A stretch of 64,000 bases of DNA from Cupriavidus pauculus (GCF_022179805.1 NZ_BPUO01000002.1:310001-374000), one strand, 5' to 3'; shown: positions 50,201 through 60,252, counted from the stretch's first letter. Translations and numbers: made by a program. Notes: a model not told the origin generated them from the sequence alone.

Positions 50201-50511
50201 GCCGCGACGGCCTGAAGCCGCGCGAAGCGATCTACCGCGCCTGCCTGCTGCGCTTCCGGCCGATCATGATGACCACGGCGGCCGCCCTGCTGGGCGCGAT
50301 TCCGCTGGCGCTGGGGCGCGGCGATGGCGCCGAGCTGCGCGCGCCGCTGGGCATCTCGATCGTCGGCGGCCTGGTGGTCAGCCAGCTGCTGACGCTCTAC
50401 ACGACGCCCGTGGTCTACCTGACGCTCGACCGCTGGCGCCTGAAGGTCAATGCCTGGCGCGCGCGCCGGCAGCGACGCGGCGACAACCCCGCGCCGCACC
50501 TGGAACACTGA
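47209..50511 (+). CDS. mdtC: RND multidrug efflux pump, MdtC-like, with extra periplasmic insert
   Basis: 1100 aa, about 75 longer than the E. coli protein. Standard HAE1 landmarks are [40 protein letters not shown] and [20 protein letters not shown]. Between LIIRYATPG and [17 protein letters not shown] (about residues 249-314; DNA 47955-48150) lies a Thr/Ser/Asn/Gly-rich stretch with [16 protein letters not shown] and GGNNNNPGP. It is absent from the E. coli homologue as I recall it. The reading frame is intact through it. Translation is coupled to mdtB by TGATG. Confidence 0.94.
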   Translation: MNLSAAFIHRPVATALLTIGILLAGLAAFRLLPVSPLPQVDFPTISVSASLPGASPETMAATVATPLERALGAIAGVTEITSSSSLGSTRVTLQFDLSRDIDGAARDVQAAINASRATLPTSLPNNPTYRKVNPADAPIMIIALTSPTMTRGQLYDAASTILAQKLSQVEGVGQVTIGGSSLPAVRVELNPTALNNYGISLEDVRNTISATNANRPLGILDNTNNAWQVYANDQAMAAKDYMPLIIRYATPGTYSSTSAGALIASTANAAAGGNVSTKTVNGITTTTITTSSGTQTISTGATGGNNNNPGPSSFAVPVRLQDVANVVDSVQDIRNAGSANGKPSVLLVLNRSPGANIIETVDRVNDMLPTLRKMIPATISMDVMMDRTPTIRASLREVEHTLMISVALVIMVVFVFLRNVRATLIPSVAVPVSLVGTFSIMYLAGFSLNNLSLMALTIATGFVVDDAIVVLENISRHIEEGMKPLAAALRGAREVGFTVLSMSLSLIAVFIPLLLMGGIVGRLFQEFAITLSVAILVSLVVSLTTTPMMCARLLRPAQEHPQGRFFRSSERVFTWMQDAYGRTLAVALRHGPIVWIVLLLTIALNVYLYVIVPKGFFPQQDTGRLIGFIRADQATSFQLMRTKLDNFIKIVQSDPAVVNVTGFTGGSQRNTGQMFVTLKPLSERPETADQIVARLRIKLAKEPGASLFLTPVQDIRIGGRQSSSAYQFTLQSDDLEVLRAWEPKVRAAISNIKGLEDVDTDTNDKGLQTSVIIDRDTASKLGVTTQQIDAILNDAFGQRLVSTIYHPLNQYRVVMELSPEYLQGPHALQDIYVVTGGGNRVPLSAFARVTPTSTPLGVNHQGQFAASTISFNLAEGYSLSQATDAIKLAMAQIGAPETLQANFAGGAKAFQDSLKSQPLLILAAIITIYIVLGILYESYVHPLTILSTLPSAGVGALLALLLFKTEFSIIALIGVILLIGIVKKNAIMMIDFAIDAERRDGLKPREAIYRACLLRFRPIMMTTAAALLGAIPLALGRGDGAELRAPLGISIVGGLVVSQLLTLYTTPVVYLTLDRWRLKVNAWRARRQRRGDNPAPHLEH

Positions 50512-50525
50512 AGAAGGCCATTGCC

Positions 50526-51998
50526 ATGATTCGACCTTTTCATACTTTTTCGGTGGTTGCACTGGCCTGCGCGCTGCTGACCGGCTGCGCCGTGGGCCCC
50601 GACTACAAGCGCCCCGATGCCCCCGTGCCCAAGGCGTTCAAGGAAGCCAGCGAAGCCATGCCCACCTGGACCGGCGACTGGAAAACCGCCGAGCCGCAGG
50701 ACGTCATGGGCCGCCCCGACTGGTGGCGTGTCTTCAACGACCCGACGCTCGACGGCTTGATGTCGCAGGTGCAGGTGTCGAACCAGAACATCAAGGCGGC
50801 CGAAGCCGCCTACCGCCAGGCCACGGCATCGCTGGCTGCCGCGCGCGCGGGCTACTTCCCGACCGTGGGCGCCAACGCGGGCGTCTCGCGCGGCAAGTCG
50901 AGTTCGGCCGGACACGTCATCAACGGGCAGAACGCCACGCTGTCGGCAAGCTGGGAAATCGACATCTGGGGCCGCATCCGCCGGCAGGTGGAAGGCGCTG
51001 AAGCCGGTGCACAGGCCAGCCAGGCCGATCTGGCGTCGACGTTGCTGTCCACGCAGGCCACGCTCGCGCAAAGCTACTTCTCGCTGCGCGTGGCCGATGC
51101 CCAGCGCGCACTGCTGGATCGCACCGTGGCCGACTACGCCAAGTCGCTGCAGCTCGTGCAGAACCAGTACAAGGCCGGCACCGCGCAACGATCCGACGTG
51201 CTGCAATCCGAGACCCAGCTCAAGTCGGCCCAGGCCCAGCAACTCGACATCCAGATCAGCCGCGCGCAACTGGAGCACGCGATTGCGGTGCTGATCGGCC
51301 GGCCGCCTTCGGAACTGAACATCGCTCCGGCCGATACGCAGAGCCTGGTCCCCGTGGTGCCGGTGGCCGTGCCCTCGCAGATGCTGGAACGCCGCCCCGA
51401 TATCGCTGCGGCCGAGCGCCGCATGGCATCGGCCAACGCCGATATCGGCGTGGCCCAGGCCGCCTACTACCCGACGCTGTCGCTGTCGGCCACAGGCGGC
51501 CTCACGGCCGGCACGCTGGCGCGCTGGATATCGCTGCCCGACCGCGTGTGGTCAGTGGGCGCGGGCCTGGCCGGCACCGTCTTCGACGGCGGCCTGCGCA
51601 GCGCCGCCAAGGCCCAGGCCGTGGCCGCCTATGACGGAACCGTGGCCAACTACCGGCAGACCGTGCTCGAAGCCTTCCAGGAAGTCGAGAACAACCTGGC
51701 CGCGGCCCGCGTACTGGAACAGGAAGCCACGGTCCAGGGCGACGCGCTGCGCTCGGCACGCGAGGCGCTGGCACTGGTCAACAACCGCTACAAGGCCGGC
51801 ACCGCCGGCCTGCTCGACGTGCTGACCGCGCAGACGGCGGCCTACACGGCGGAGAACACCACACTGAGCATCATGAATCGCCAGTACACCGCAGCCGTCA
51901 CGCTGATCAAGGCGCTGGGCGGCGGGTGGCATGGGTATGACGTGGAGGTGGGGAAGGCTGGCACGAATCCCTCCGATGCGGCGCCGTTGGCGCAGTAG
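50526..51998 (+). CDS. NodT/OprM-family outer membrane efflux lipoprotein
   Basis: 490 aa. Lipoprotein signal with lipobox LLTG-C21, then AVGPDYKRPDAPVP, the typical NodT start. Two OEP repeats form the trimeric beta-barrel and coiled tunnel: QVSNQNIKAAEAAYRQATAS and KAGTAQRSDVLQSETQLKSA in the first half, then ERRPDIAAAERRMASANADI and KAGTAGLLDVLTAQTAAYTA in the second. It lies 14 bp after mdtC and completes a tripartite pump. The frame is open back to 49428, but that part is a shadow of mdtC. Confidence 0.94.
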   Translation: MIRPFHTFSVVALACALLTGCAVGPDYKRPDAPVPKAFKEASEAMPTWTGDWKTAEPQDVMGRPDWWRVFNDPTLDGLMSQVQVSNQNIKAAEAAYRQATASLAAARAGYFPTVGANAGVSRGKSSSAGHVINGQNATLSASWEIDIWGRIRRQVEGAEAGAQASQADLASTLLSTQATLAQSYFSLRVADAQRALLDRTVADYAKSLQLVQNQYKAGTAQRSDVLQSETQLKSAQAQQLDIQISRAQLEHAIAVLIGRPPSELNIAPADTQSLVPVVPVAVPSQMLERRPDIAAAERRMASANADIGVAQAAYYPTLSLSATGGLTAGTLARWISLPDRVWSVGAGLAGTVFDGGLRSAAKAQAVAAYDGTVANYRQTVLEAFQEVENNLAAARVLEQEATVQGDALRSAREALALVNNRYKAGTAGLLDVLTAQTAAYTAENTTLSIMNRQYTAAVTLIKALGGGWHGYDVEVGKAGTNPSDAAPLAQ

Positions 51999-52031
51999 CG
52001 GCACTGGCGCAGTCGGCATCGACCTACATCA

Positions 52032-52931
52032 CTACCGCCCCTCCGGCACCGGCAACGGTTGCTGGCTGACCCGTTCCTTCAGCCAAGTCGCCGCCTTGCC
52101 CAGCGGGCGCTGCTTGTGCCAGACCAGTTCCATCGCCACGGGCCAGTCCTGGTCCTGGAAGGTCAGTTGCGGGGACACCAGCTCGGCCGCGGCGGGCGAG
52201 TTGGCGGCCACGTGCCAGGGGACGAAAGCCCAGCCCAGGCGGCGCTTGACCAGTTCGACGATGACCCACTGGCTTTCCACCCACCACACTTCGGCGGCCA
52301 CGCGCAGGCGTTTCTTTTCCTCGCTGTCGCTGCGCGTAGCCACCATCAGCTGGCGATAGCGCTTCAGTTCCTCGAAGTCGACGCGCGGCTGTGATGCCAG
52401 CGGGTGGTCGGGCGCGCAGACGATGGGCATCGGCACCCAGCCCAGCGCGTGGAAGCCCAGTTCGGGCGGCAGGATTTCCTGGCGCCACATGATGCCCAGG
52501 TCCGCGCACTGGCTCAGCACCAGGCGGCTGACGTCCTCCATCAGCGGGAACAGGATTTCGAGTTCGACCGACGGAAAGCGCTGCGAGAACTCGGTCAGCA
52601 GTTCGCCCAGCGTTTCTTCGGGATACAGCTCGTCGACGGCGAGCGTCAGGCGCGATTCCACGCCCTCGCCCAGGCTCTTGGCCACGCCGCGAAAGTGCTC
52701 GCAGCGCTCCAGGATCACGCGCGCCTCCAGCAGCAGCCGTTCGCCGGCCGGGGTCATTACCGGATAGCGCGCGCTGCGGTCGAACAGCGCGGTATCGAGA
52801 TCGACTTCCAGGTTGGCGACGGCCGCGCTGATCACCGACTGCGCCTTGCCCAGCTGGCGGGCAGCCGCGGAGAACGAGCCAGTCTCGGCGGCAGCGGCAA
52901 ATGCCTGTAGTTGCTCAAGGGACAAACTCAT
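52032..52931 (-). CDS. LysR family regulator, probable AceR-like regulator of the PACE gene
   Basis: 299 aa. HTH about residues 1-60 (LEQLQAFAAAAETGSFSAAA, KAQSVISAAVANLEVDLDTA). The effector domain has LSQCADLGIMWRQEILPPEL. It is divergent from a PACE-family efflux gene with a dyad in the 109-bp gap. In Acinetobacter the LysR protein AceR activates the PACE gene aceI in response to substrate; the same relation is inferred here. Convergent with the nodT-type gene, 33 bp apart. Confidence 0.9.
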   Translation of the reverse strand: MSLSLEQLQAFAAAAETGSFSAAARQLGKAQSVISAAVANLEVDLDTALFDRSARYPVMTPAGERLLLEARVILERCEHFRGVAKSLGEGVESRLTLAVDELYPEETLGELLTEFSQRFPSVELEILFPLMEDVSRLVLSQCADLGIMWRQEILPPELGFHALGWVPMPIVCAPDHPLASQPRVDFEELKRYRQLMVATRSDSEEKKRLRVAAEVWWVESQWVIVELVKRRLGWAFVPWHVAANSPAAAELVSPQLTFQDQDWPVAMELVWHKQRPLGKAATWLKERVSQQPLPVPEGR

Positions 52932-52977
52932 CGCACGGACTCCCGCTCAGGCCATCTATCGGATTTTTGGATGGTAT

Positions 52978-53010
52978 CTAACTTGCGGTTAGCTGTCGCG
53001 CCGATAGAAT
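52978..53010 (+). promoter_or_regulatory. Candidate promoter and LysR operator of the PACE gene
   Basis: Dyad CTAAC-TTGCG-GTTAG (52978-52992). It overlaps a weak -35 (TTGCGG, 52983-52988), 16 bp before a -10 TAGAAT (53005-53010). The start codon is 31 bp further. Overlap of a dyad with a poor -35 fits LysR activation. Confidence 0.5.
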
Positions 53011-53040
53011 GCGGTCCATTGCTTGAATCTGGAGAATCTC

Positions 53041-53508
53041 ATGCGCACCACCGCAGACCGTATCCGTCACACCATCGGCTTCGAGGTGATCGGTCTGATT
53101 GCCTTCGCGCCGCTGGCGAGCTGGGTGTTTGGCTACGACCTGCACCAGATGGGCATCGTCGGCGCCGTGGCGGCCCTGATCGCCGCCACGTGGAATTACA
53201 TCTACAACATCCTGTTCGACCGCGCGATGCTGCGCTTCACCGGGCAGTTGAAGAAGTCCACGCCGATCCGCGTGCTGCACGCCATCCTGTTCGAAGGCGG
53301 CCTGCTGATCGTGTTCCTGCCGTCGGTGGCCTGGTACCTGGGCATCGGCCTGGTCGACGCGTTCATCATGGACATCGCCGTGGCCGGTTACTACATGGTC
53401 TACGCGTTCTTCTACAACTGGGCCTATGACGTGGTGTTCCCGATTCCGAACGCCACGCCGAACGCCAAGGCAAACCCGGCCACGCGCGATTGCCAGTCGG
53501 CGAACTGA
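53041..53508 (+). CDS. PACE family multidrug/biogenic amine efflux transporter
   Basis: 155 aa with four transmembrane helices in two bacterial transmembrane pair domains. RHTIGFEVIGLIAFAPLASW and WNYIYNILFDRAM form the first pair, RVLHAILFEGGLLIVFLPSV and VYAFFYNWAYDVVFP the second. PACE proteins such as AceI export chlorhexidine, acriflavine and short diamines with protons. CTGGAGAA precedes the ATG at 53041; an in-frame TTG at 53023 is a less likely start. Divergent from a LysR gene. Confidence 0.93.
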   Translation: MRTTADRIRHTIGFEVIGLIAFAPLASWVFGYDLHQMGIVGAVAALIAATWNYIYNILFDRAMLRFTGQLKKSTPIRVLHAILFEGGLLIVFLPSVAWYLGIGLVDAFIMDIAVAGYYMVYAFFYNWAYDVVFPIPNATPNAKANPATRDCQSAN

Positions 53509-53609
53509 CCCGGAGGTCCGGCCACGCGGCGCGTGGTCGACCTCCCGCAAGAAATACGGCCTGAATCGGCCGCATGACGTCATCCGGGCACCCCGGGCGT
53601 TGCGTTAAC

Positions 53610-55208
53610 ATGCACGCCATGCCCATCCGCCCGTCCCTGCTCCGCCGCAGCCTGTCACCCGCCATCATCGCGGCCACGCTGCTCGTCTTCGGCCTGTCTG
53701 GAGCCCAGGCCAAACCCGTCAAGAACACCAGGTCCACCAAGGCCGCGACTGCGGCCAAGGCTGCCACGGCCACCGCCGCGACGGCAGGTGCTGCCCGCGT
53801 GGCCGCCGCGCCGGCCGATCCCGCTGCTGCGCGCTCGGGGTTGCCGTCGACGGTCACCACGGCGCTGCGCCGTGCCCATGTGCCGTTGTCGGCGGCCAGC
53901 TTCTACGTCGTCAAGGTCGGCGCGCCGCAGGCTCGCGTGAGCTGGAATGCCGAGACGCCGATGAACCCGGCGTCGACGATGAAGGTGGTCACCACGTTCG
54001 CCGGTTTGCAACTGCTGGGGCCGGAGTTCCGCTGGCTCACGTCGCTCTACGCCGACAGCCAGCCCGGTCCGGATGGCGTGATCAACGGCAACGTCTATCT
54101 GCGCGGCCGTGGCGACCCCAAGCTGGTACCCGAGGAAATGGCCAAGCTGGTGTCCACCGCGCGCGCAACTGGCGCCACCACCATCAACGGCGACGTGGTG
54201 CTGGACCGCAGCTTCTTTGCCGATGGCATGGACGGCAGCTATACGATCGACGGTGAGACCCAGCGCGCCTACAACGTGAATCCGGACGCACTGCTCTATG
54301 CGTTCAAGACGCTGTCGTTCACGATCACGCCGGACGCTGTCAACCGCTCCGTGGACGTGGCCGTCACGCCGGCACTGGCCCAGCTGCGCGTGGACAACCG
54401 CATGACGCTGGCCAACGGCCGCTGCGGCGACTGGAAGACGCGCGCCACGCCCAGCATCGTGCCGCAGCCCGACGGCACGGTCGTGGCGTCGTTTGACGGC
54501 AGTTATTCCGCCGACTGCGGCGAGCACATCGTCAACCTGGCCACGCTGAGCCACAGCGATTTCATCTGGGGTGGCTTCGTCGCCGAATGGCAGAACGCCG
54601 GTGGCCGCTTTGCCCGCTGGCCCGGCTTGCGCAGTGGCGCGGTGCCGCGCAGTGCGTTTCTGCTGGCGCGCCACTACGGCCAGCCGCTGGCCGACATCGT
54701 GCGCGACATCAACAAGTTCTCGAACAACGTGATGGCCCGCCAGCTGTTCCTGACGATTGGCGCGGAGCTGGACCGCAAGGGTCCGGCCAGCACCGAGAAG
54801 TCGTCGCGCGTCATCCATCAGTGGCTGGCCAAGCAGGGCCTGGACATGCCGGGGCTGGTGCTGGAAAACGGCTCGGGGCTGTCACGCGACGAGCGCATCA
54901 GCGCCTATGACATGGCGCGCCTGCTGCAACAGGCGCTGGCCAGCAACGTGGGGCCGGTCCTGCTCGACTCGCTGCCGGTGCTTGGTGTCGACGGCACGCT
55001 GCGCAATCGCCTGACGCGCGCCAACGCGGCGGGCAATGCCTATCTGAAGACTGGAACGCTGGCCGATGTGCGTGCGCTGGCCGGCTATGTGGACGCGCTC
55101 AATGGCGAGCGGTATGTGGTGGTGGCGTACATCAATCACCCGAACGCATCGGGCGCGCAGGAAGCGCATGACGCGCTGATGCAGTGGGTGTATCGCGGCG
55201 CGCCTTGA
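53610..55208 (+). CDS. dacB: D-alanyl-D-alanine carboxypeptidase/endopeptidase (PBP4)
   Basis: 532 aa periplasmic class C penicillin-binding protein that trims and cleaves peptidoglycan crosslinks. A signal peptide ending ALA-like at SGAQA is followed by an Ala/Thr/Lys-rich linker of about 50 residues. Catalytic motifs are S122-T-M-K125, S371-N-N373 and K480-T-G482. Domain inserts between the first two motifs match the PBP4 group (GDPKLVPEEMAKLV, NVNPDALLYAFKTLSF). The start could be 53610 or 53619; no clear ribosome binding site decides. Confidence 0.94.
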   Translation: MHAMPIRPSLLRRSLSPAIIAATLLVFGLSGAQAKPVKNTRSTKAATAAKAATATAATAGAARVAAAPADPAAARSGLPSTVTTALRRAHVPLSAASFYVVKVGAPQARVSWNAETPMNPASTMKVVTTFAGLQLLGPEFRWLTSLYADSQPGPDGVINGNVYLRGRGDPKLVPEEMAKLVSTARATGATTINGDVVLDRSFFADGMDGSYTIDGETQRAYNVNPDALLYAFKTLSFTITPDAVNRSVDVAVTPALAQLRVDNRMTLANGRCGDWKTRATPSIVPQPDGTVVASFDGSYSADCGEHIVNLATLSHSDFIWGGFVAEWQNAGGRFARWPGLRSGAVPRSAFLLARHYGQPLADIVRDINKFSNNVMARQLFLTIGAELDRKGPASTEKSSRVIHQWLAKQGLDMPGLVLENGSGLSRDERISAYDMARLLQQALASNVGPVLLDSLPVLGVDGTLRNRLTRANAAGNAYLKTGTLADVRALAGYVDALNGERYVVVAYINHPNASGAQEAHDALMQWVYRGAP

Positions 55209-55230
55209 TTTGATGCTGGGGGCGCTTTGG

Positions 55231-55254
55231 CTCCCCCCCGAAGGGAGAGGGGAG
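55231..55254. repeat. Degenerate REP-like palindrome 6
   Basis: CTCCCC (55231-55236) and GGGGAG (55249-55254) enclose CCCGAAGGGAGA, close in sequence to the GGGAGAGGGGAGCAAA part of the copy at 40074-40089. It lies between convergent dacB and tsaC. Confidence 0.45.
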
Positions 55255-55266
55255 CAAACCCGCGAA

Positions 55267-56253
55267 TTACTCGAATGCCGCCGCAGCGCGGCCCAGGCGG
55301 TCGCGTACCCCATCCCACTCGTGCGAGTCGGGAACCGGTTCGAACACCAGCCGCTGGAAACCTTCCTTGTCGAGCTTGCGCAGCAGACCATACAGCGCTT
55401 GCGCATAGGCGTCCGGCGTCGCCGGTGCTTCGACGAACACGCAGCGCTGATCCGTACCCACCGCAGTCTTGCCAACAAACGCCAGGCGGCCGCCTTCGGT
55501 CAGGCCATGCAGTAACTGGGGCAACGCCTCGGCGTGGGCCAGCGTCAGCGTGGTGCGCGGGGCGTAGTGAGCCTTCAGCGTGCCCGAGGCACGTGGTGCC
55601 GCAGCGTCGGGCGGCAGCGGCGTGGTGCCGAGCACGTCGGCCATCATCGCCGCCGTGATCGCGCCGGGGCGCAGCAGCACCGGGCCGGCCGTATCCAGGC
55701 GGGACAGATCCACGATCGACGATTCGATGCCGACGTCCACACCGTCGCCTTCCAGCACATAGACAGCGCCGCCGAATTCGTCACGCACGTGCTCGGCCGT
55801 CGTCGGGCTGACCTGGCCGAACTTGTTGGCCGATGGCGCGGCAATGCCGCCACGGCCGCGCTTGAAGCGCGACAGCAGCGCCTGGGCCACCGGATGCGAC
55901 GGGCAGCGCAAGCCGATGCTGTCCTGTCCGCCAGCCACGGCCGCCGGAATATGCGCCGCGCGCTTCAGGATGATCGTCAGCGGACCGGGCCAGAAGGCAT
56001 CGATCAGCTTTTGCGCCGCTTCGGGGACATCGTCGGTCCAGTAGCTGACGTCGCCGCCATCCACCACGTGGACGATCACCGGATGGTTCGACGGCCGGCC
56101 CTTGGCGGCGTAGATGCGCGCCAGCGCCTCGGGGTTCTCGGCGTCGGCGCCCAGGCCGTAGACCGTTTCGGTCGGAAAGGCCACGAGCTGGCCGGCTTCG
56201 AGCAGGCGCACCGCTTCGTCAAGCTCGGCGGCCGTTGGCATGCGTGAGGACAT
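55267..56253 (-). CDS. tsaC: L-threonylcarbamoyladenylate synthase (Sua5/YwlC type)
   Basis: 328 aa cytoplasmic enzyme making threonylcarbamoyl-AMP for tRNA t6A37. YrdC domain about residues 8-200: AGQLVAFPTETVYGLGADAE, ARIYAAKGRPSNHPVIVHVV and GLRCPSHPVAQALLSRFKRG. A C-terminal Sua5 domain follows from about residue 220, joined by SGTLKAHYAPRTTLTL, so this is the long form. It starts 6 bp after purK and ends the block from pgk. Confidence 0.94.
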   Translation of the reverse strand: MSSRMPTAAELDEAVRLLEAGQLVAFPTETVYGLGADAENPEALARIYAAKGRPSNHPVIVHVVDGGDVSYWTDDVPEAAQKLIDAFWPGPLTIILKRAAHIPAAVAGGQDSIGLRCPSHPVAQALLSRFKRGRGGIAAPSANKFGQVSPTTAEHVRDEFGGAVYVLEGDGVDVGIESSIVDLSRLDTAGPVLLRPGAITAAMMADVLGTTPLPPDAAAPRASGTLKAHYAPRTTLTLAHAEALPQLLHGLTEGGRLAFVGKTAVGTDQRCVFVEAPATPDAYAQALYGLLRKLDKEGFQRLVFEPVPDSHEWDGVRDRLGRAAAAFE

Positions 56254-56259
56254 CGATAC

Positions 56260-57504
56260 TCAGAGCGGGATATGCAGGGCACGCGCGGCGGCGTCGAACG
56301 CGGCACCCGCCGCCTCCGCATGCTCGCCCACGCAGTTCACGTGGCCCATCTTGCGCGACGGACGCGCGTCGTTCTTGCCGTACAGGTGCAGCTTGGCGCC
56401 GGCCTGCGCCATCACCTCGTCCCAGGCGGGCGTACGCTCCAGGCCGAACTCGAACCAGCAATCGCCCAGCAGGTTCAGCATCTTGCCTGCCGAATGCTGG
56501 CGCGTGCTGCCCAGCGGCAGGCGTGCCATGGCGCGTACCTGCTGCTCGAACTGGCTGGTCTCGCAGGCGTCCATCGTGATGTGGCCCGAGTTGTGCGGAC
56601 GCGGGGCCATTTCATTGGCCACCAGCGTGCCATCGGTCAGCACGAAGAATTCGATGCAGAGCACGCCCACGTAACCCATTTCCGACGTGATCGTGGCGGC
56701 GGCGGCGCGTGCGCGCGTGGCGATGTCGTCGGACACGCTCGTCGACGGCATGGTCGTCGAGAACAGGATGCCGTCGCGGTGCACGTTCTCCGCCAGCGGC
56801 CAGGTAGCCGTGGTGCCATCGGCGGCACGCGCGGCCAGCACCGACACTTCGTAGGCCAGCGGCAGCATCTGCTCCAGCACGCACGGCACATGCTGCATGG
56901 CCTTCCATGCGGCGCGCACGTCGTCGCGCGTCTTCACGCGCGCCTGGCCCTTGCCGTCGTAGCCCATGCGCGCGGTCTTCAGAATGCCGGGCAGCACGAT
57001 GTCGGGCACGTTGTCCACATCGGCATCGTGCTGGATCACCCAGTGCGGGGCCGGCGGCACGCCCGTGCGCTCGGCGCACGAGGCAAAGAACTTCTTCTCG
57101 CCAATACGGTTCTGCGCAATCGACACGCAGTAGCCGCGCGGCGCCACGAACACGCCGGCCTGCTCCAGGCGGTCCAGCGAGATCGACGGCACGTTCTCGA
57201 ATTCGGTGCTCACCGCTTCGCACAGCCTTGCCACTTCGGCCAGCGCAGCCTCATCGGTGTACGTAGCGCAGATATGGCGGTCCGCGACGTTGCCGGCGGG
57301 GCTGTCCTGGTCCGGGTCGAGCACGCACACGCGATAGCCCATCGACTGCGCCGCATGCGTGAACATGCGGCCCAGCTGGCCGCCGCCGAGCATGCCCAGC
57401 CAGGCGCCGGGCAGGATCGGCGAGCTGGGATTGTCCACGCCGAATTCGGCGCGCGACTCCGGCGTATGTGCTTCGGACAGGTAGGGATGGATATCGGTCG
57501 GCAT
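56260..57504 (-). CDS. purK: N5-carboxyaminoimidazole ribonucleotide synthase
   Basis: 414 aa ATP-grasp enzyme that carboxylates aminoimidazole ribonucleotide. N-terminal [20 protein letters not shown] and [15 protein letters not shown], then ATP-grasp segments [40 protein letters not shown] and the metal region [20 protein letters not shown] with [10 protein letters not shown]. An N-terminal extension of about 30 residues precedes the core. Works with purE encoded 28 bp upstream. Confidence 0.96.
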   Translation of the reverse strand: MPTDIHPYLSEAHTPESRAEFGVDNPSSPILPGAWLGMLGGGQLGRMFTHAAQSMGYRVCVLDPDQDSPAGNVADRHICATYTDEAALAEVARLCEAVSTEFENVPSISLDRLEQAGVFVAPRGYCVSIAQNRIGEKKFFASCAERTGVPPAPHWVIQHDADVDNVPDIVLPGILKTARMGYDGKGQARVKTRDDVRAAWKAMQHVPCVLEQMLPLAYEVSVLAARAADGTTATWPLAENVHRDGILFSTTMPSTSVSDDIATRARAAAATITSEMGYVGVLCIEFFVLTDGTLVANEMAPRPHNSGHITMDACETSQFEQQVRAMARLPLGSTRQHSAGKMLNLLGDCWFEFGLERTPAWDEVMAQAGAKLHLYGKNDARPSRKMGHVNCVGEHAEAAGAAFDAAARALHIPL

Positions 57505-57532
57505 GGCTGAAGGCTTCTGTGGCTTACAACTT

Positions 57533-58030
57533 TTAAACAGGCAGGGTCATCGCGCGCGCGGCTTCGGTCTGCTTGGCGCGGAATGCTTCCAGCGCGCTGG
57601 CCAGCGCGTCGTCGGTGGTGGCCAGCGTGGCAATCGCGTGCAGGGCGGCGTTGGCCGCGCCCGCCTCGCCAATCGCGAACGTGGCTACCGGCACGCCCTT
57701 GGGCATCTGCACGATCGACAGCAGCGAATCCTCGCCGCGCAGGTACTTCGACGGCACCGGCACGCCGAACACCGGCACGATCGTCTTGGCGGCGATCATG
57801 CCCGGCAGGTGCGCCGCGCCGCCGGCACCGGCGATGATCGCGCGGATGCCACGGCCGCGCGCCGATTCGGCATAGCGGAACATGTCGTCGGCCATGCGGT
57901 GCGCGGATACCACCTGCGCTTCGAACGCCACGTTGAAATCCTTGAGCATGGCCACGGCGTGCTGCATCACGTCCCAGTCGGAACTGCTGCCCATCACCAC
58001 GCCCACCACCGGCTTTGCTGCGTTGCTCAT
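57533..58030 (-). CDS. purE: N5-carboxyaminoimidazole ribonucleotide mutase
   Basis: 165 aa, class I PurE. Core motifs are [35 protein letters not shown] (catalytic His), [19 protein letters not shown] and [20 protein letters not shown]. It sits 20 bp after purC and 28 bp before purK, so purC-purE-purK form one purine operon covering consecutive steps. Confidence 0.97.
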   Translation of the reverse strand: MSNAAKPVVGVVMGSSSDWDVMQHAVAMLKDFNVAFEAQVVSAHRMADDMFRYAESARGRGIRAIIAGAGGAAHLPGMIAAKTIVPVFGVPVPSKYLRGEDSLLSIVQMPKGVPVATFAIGEAGAANAALHAIATLATTDDALASALEAFRAKQTEAARAMTLPV

Positions 58031-58050
58031 GTCTGTTCTTTCCTTGCGCC

Positions 58051-58959
58051 TTACTGCAGCTGCTCGCCGGTCAGGCGGGTCAGTGCTTCCTTGTACTTGT
58101 CAGCCGTCTTCTGCACCACGTCCTCGGGCAGCTTCGGCGCCGGGGCGGTCTTGGGCCACGGCTTGCCGTCGATGCGCACGGCTTCCAGCCAGTCGCGCAC
58201 GAACTGCTTGTCGAACGACGGCGGGTTGGTGCCCACCTGGTACGAATCGGCCGGCCAGAAGCGCGACGAATCGGCGGTCAGCACCTCGTCCATCAGCGTC
58301 AGCGTGCCGTCATCGTCCAGGCCGAATTCGAACTTGGTGTCGGCGATGATGATGCCGCGCGTGGCCGCGTACTCCGACGCTTCCTTGTACAGGCGGATCG
58401 AGATGTCGCGCATCTTCGCGGCCAGCTCGGCGCCAATGCGCTGCTCCACCTCGTCGAACGAGATGTTCTCGTCGTGCTCGCCCATCTCGGCCTTGGCCGC
58501 CGGCGTGAAGATCGGCTCGGGCAGCTTCTGCGCGTTCTGCAGGCCGGCCGGCAGTTCGATGCCGCAGACCTTGCCCGTAGCCTGGTAATCCTTCCAGCCA
58601 CTGCCGGCCAGGTAGCCGCGCACCACCGCTTCCACCAGGATCGGCTTCAGGCGCTTCACCACCACGGCGCGGCCCTTGACCTGCGCCACTTCGTTCGCCG
58701 CCACCACGCTTTCGGCGGTCACGTCGGTCTCGTGATTCGGCACGATGTGCGCGAGCTTGCGGAACCAGAAGTTCGCCATCTGGTTCAGCACTCGGCCCTT
58801 GGCCGGAATCGGCTCGCCCAGGATCACGTCGAATGCCGACAGGCGATCGGTCGTCACGATCAGCAGCTTGTCGTCGCCGACGGCGTAGTTGTCGCGGACC
58901 TTGCCCTTGCCGAGCAGCGGCAGGGACTGGATGGAGGATTCGTAGAGGGCGTCAGACAT
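58051..58959 (-). CDS. purC: Phosphoribosylaminoimidazole-succinocarboxamide synthase
   Basis: 302 aa SAICAR synthetase of the longer (yeast-like) type. [60 protein letters not shown] and the [20 protein letters not shown] metal region are clear. The start at 58959 (MSDALYES) is preferred over 58989. A terminator at 58982-59018 separates it from fba, so it probably has its own promoter or gets readthrough. Confidence 0.97.
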   Translation of the reverse strand: MSDALYESSIQSLPLLGKGKVRDNYAVGDDKLLIVTTDRLSAFDVILGEPIPAKGRVLNQMANFWFRKLAHIVPNHETDVTAESVVAANEVAQVKGRAVVVKRLKPILVEAVVRGYLAGSGWKDYQATGKVCGIELPAGLQNAQKLPEPIFTPAAKAEMGEHDENISFDEVEQRIGAELAAKMRDISIRLYKEASEYAATRGIIIADTKFEFGLDDDGTLTLMDEVLTADSSRFWPADSYQVGTNPPSFDKQFVRDWLEAVRIDGKPWPKTAPAPKLPEDVVQKTADKYKEALTRLTGEQLQ

Positions 58960-58981
58960 GGTGTGAAAGCGGCTGCGGCTG

Positions 58982-59018
58982 AAAAACAAGCGGGGCTTCG
59001 TGCGTATGGCGAAGCCCC
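58982..59018 (-). terminator. Intrinsic terminator after fba
   Basis: On the minus strand GGGGCTTCG (59018-59010), 9-nt loop, CGAAGCCCC (59000-58992), then GCTTGTTTTTC. A second stem (CGCCCCGC at 59031-59038 with GCGGGGCG at 59054-59061) precedes it, directly after the fba stop. Confidence 0.8.
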
Positions 59019-59071
59019 ATGAAGTACAAACGCCCCGCGCGCATCGGCGGCGGGCGGGGCGGCGATTCGAT

Positions 59072-60136
59072 TTACTGCACCACCTGGGCGAGCTTGCCTG
59101 CCTTGTACTGGCCAGCGATGTCGACCAGCGACACCGACTTGATCTTGCTGGCCTGGCCTTCGCAACCGAAGGCGATGTAGCGGGCCTTGCAAACCTGCTT
59201 GGCGGCTTCGCGGGCCGGCTTCAGGTACTCGCGCGGGTCGAACTTGCTCGGGTTCTCGGCAAAGAAGCGGCGGATCGCGCCGGTCATCGCCAGACGGATG
59301 TCGGTGTCGATGTTGATCTTGCGCACGCCGAACTTGATGGCTTCCTGGATTTCTTCCACCGGCACGCCGTACGTTTCTTTCATGTCGCCACCGAACTTGC
59401 GGATTTCTTCCAGCAGTTCCTGCGGCACCGACGACGAACCGTGCATCACCAGGTGCGTGTTCGGGATGCGGGCGTGGATTTCCTTGATGCGGCTGATGGC
59501 CAGGATGTCGCCGGTGGGCTTGCGCGTGAACTTGTAGGCGCCGTGCGACGTGCCGATGGCGATGGCCAGGGCGTCAAGCTGGGTGGCCTTGACGAAGTCG
59601 GCGGCCTGCTCCGGATCGGTCAGCAGCATCGAGTGGTCCAGCACGCCTTCGGCGCCGATACCGTCTTCTTCGCCCGCTTCACCGGTTTCCAGCGAGCCCA
59701 GGCAGCCCAGTTCGCCTTCCACGGTCACGCCCACGGCGTGGGCCAGTTGCACCACCTTGCGGGTCACGTCGACGTTGTACTCGTACTCGGCCGGGGTCTT
59801 GCCGTCTTCGCGCAGCGAACCGTCCATCATCACCGACGAGAAGCCCAGGTCGATCGCGCCCTGGCAGATGGCCGGCGACTGGCCGTGATCCTGGTGCATC
59901 ACCACGGGGATGTGCGGGTAGGCTTCCACGGCGGCTTCGATCAGGTGACGCAGGAAGTGCTCGCCAGCGTATTTGCGTGCACCGGCCGAGGCTTGCATGA
60001 TCACCGGGGCATTGACCTCATCGGCGGCCTGCATGATGGCCTGCACCTGCTCCAGGTTGTTCACGTTGAAGGCCGGCAGGCCGTAGCTGTTCTCGGCGGC
60101 ATGGTCCAGCAGCTGGCGCATGGATACGAGTGGCAT
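59072..60136 (-). CDS. fba: Fructose-bisphosphate aldolase, class II
   Basis: 354 aa zinc-dependent aldolase of the Calvin-cycle-type subgroup (CbbA/FbaA-like). Landmarks are [40 protein letters not shown] (D83 and zinc ligand H84), [39 protein letters not shown] and the zinc-site [17 protein letters not shown]. It splits fructose-1,6-bisphosphate to triose phosphates. It lies 116 bp after pyk within the pgk-pyk-fba block. Confidence 0.97.
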   Translation of the reverse strand: MPLVSMRQLLDHAAENSYGLPAFNVNNLEQVQAIMQAADEVNAPVIMQASAGARKYAGEHFLRHLIEAAVEAYPHIPVVMHQDHGQSPAICQGAIDLGFSSVMMDGSLREDGKTPAEYEYNVDVTRKVVQLAHAVGVTVEGELGCLGSLETGEAGEEDGIGAEGVLDHSMLLTDPEQAADFVKATQLDALAIAIGTSHGAYKFTRKPTGDILAISRIKEIHARIPNTHLVMHGSSSVPQELLEEIRKFGGDMKETYGVPVEEIQEAIKFGVRKINIDTDIRLAMTGAIRRFFAENPSKFDPREYLKPAREAAKQVCKARYIAFGCEGQASKIKSVSLVDIAGQYKAGKLAQVVQ

Positions 60137-60252
60137 GTCTAACTCCTGAATAAAAAAATGGGTATCTGATCGTTTTTATCGATGCCGCGCCGGGCAGGCT
60201 CGCGCATCCGTGGCGCGCCGTCCGTGCAGCGCGCCACACCGGACGTCAATCT

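Noticed and set aside
49428..50525. Upstream extension of the NodT-type lipoprotein gene
   Set aside because: The extension overlaps mdtC in another frame. The lipoprotein signal and the LLTGC lipobox place the true start at 50526.
47563..50562. 999-codon minus-strand open frame opposite the MdtC-like gene
   Set aside because: It is the antisense shadow of an intact RND pump in GC-rich DNA. The translation is His/Arg/Gln-rich with no domain, and the plus strand encodes a full, recognisable protein.
53574..53609. N-terminal extension of DacB from the ATG at 53574
   Set aside because: The added residues (MTSSGHPGRCVN) break the signal-peptide layout, and no ribosome binding site is seen.
60210..60237. 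Perfect 9-bp GC-rich stem after the pyk stop (minus strand) as a terminator
   Set aside because: GTGGCGCGC pairs exactly with GCGCGCCAC, but no T-run follows in the direction of transcription. It could be a transcript-stabilising hairpin, but termination is not supported.
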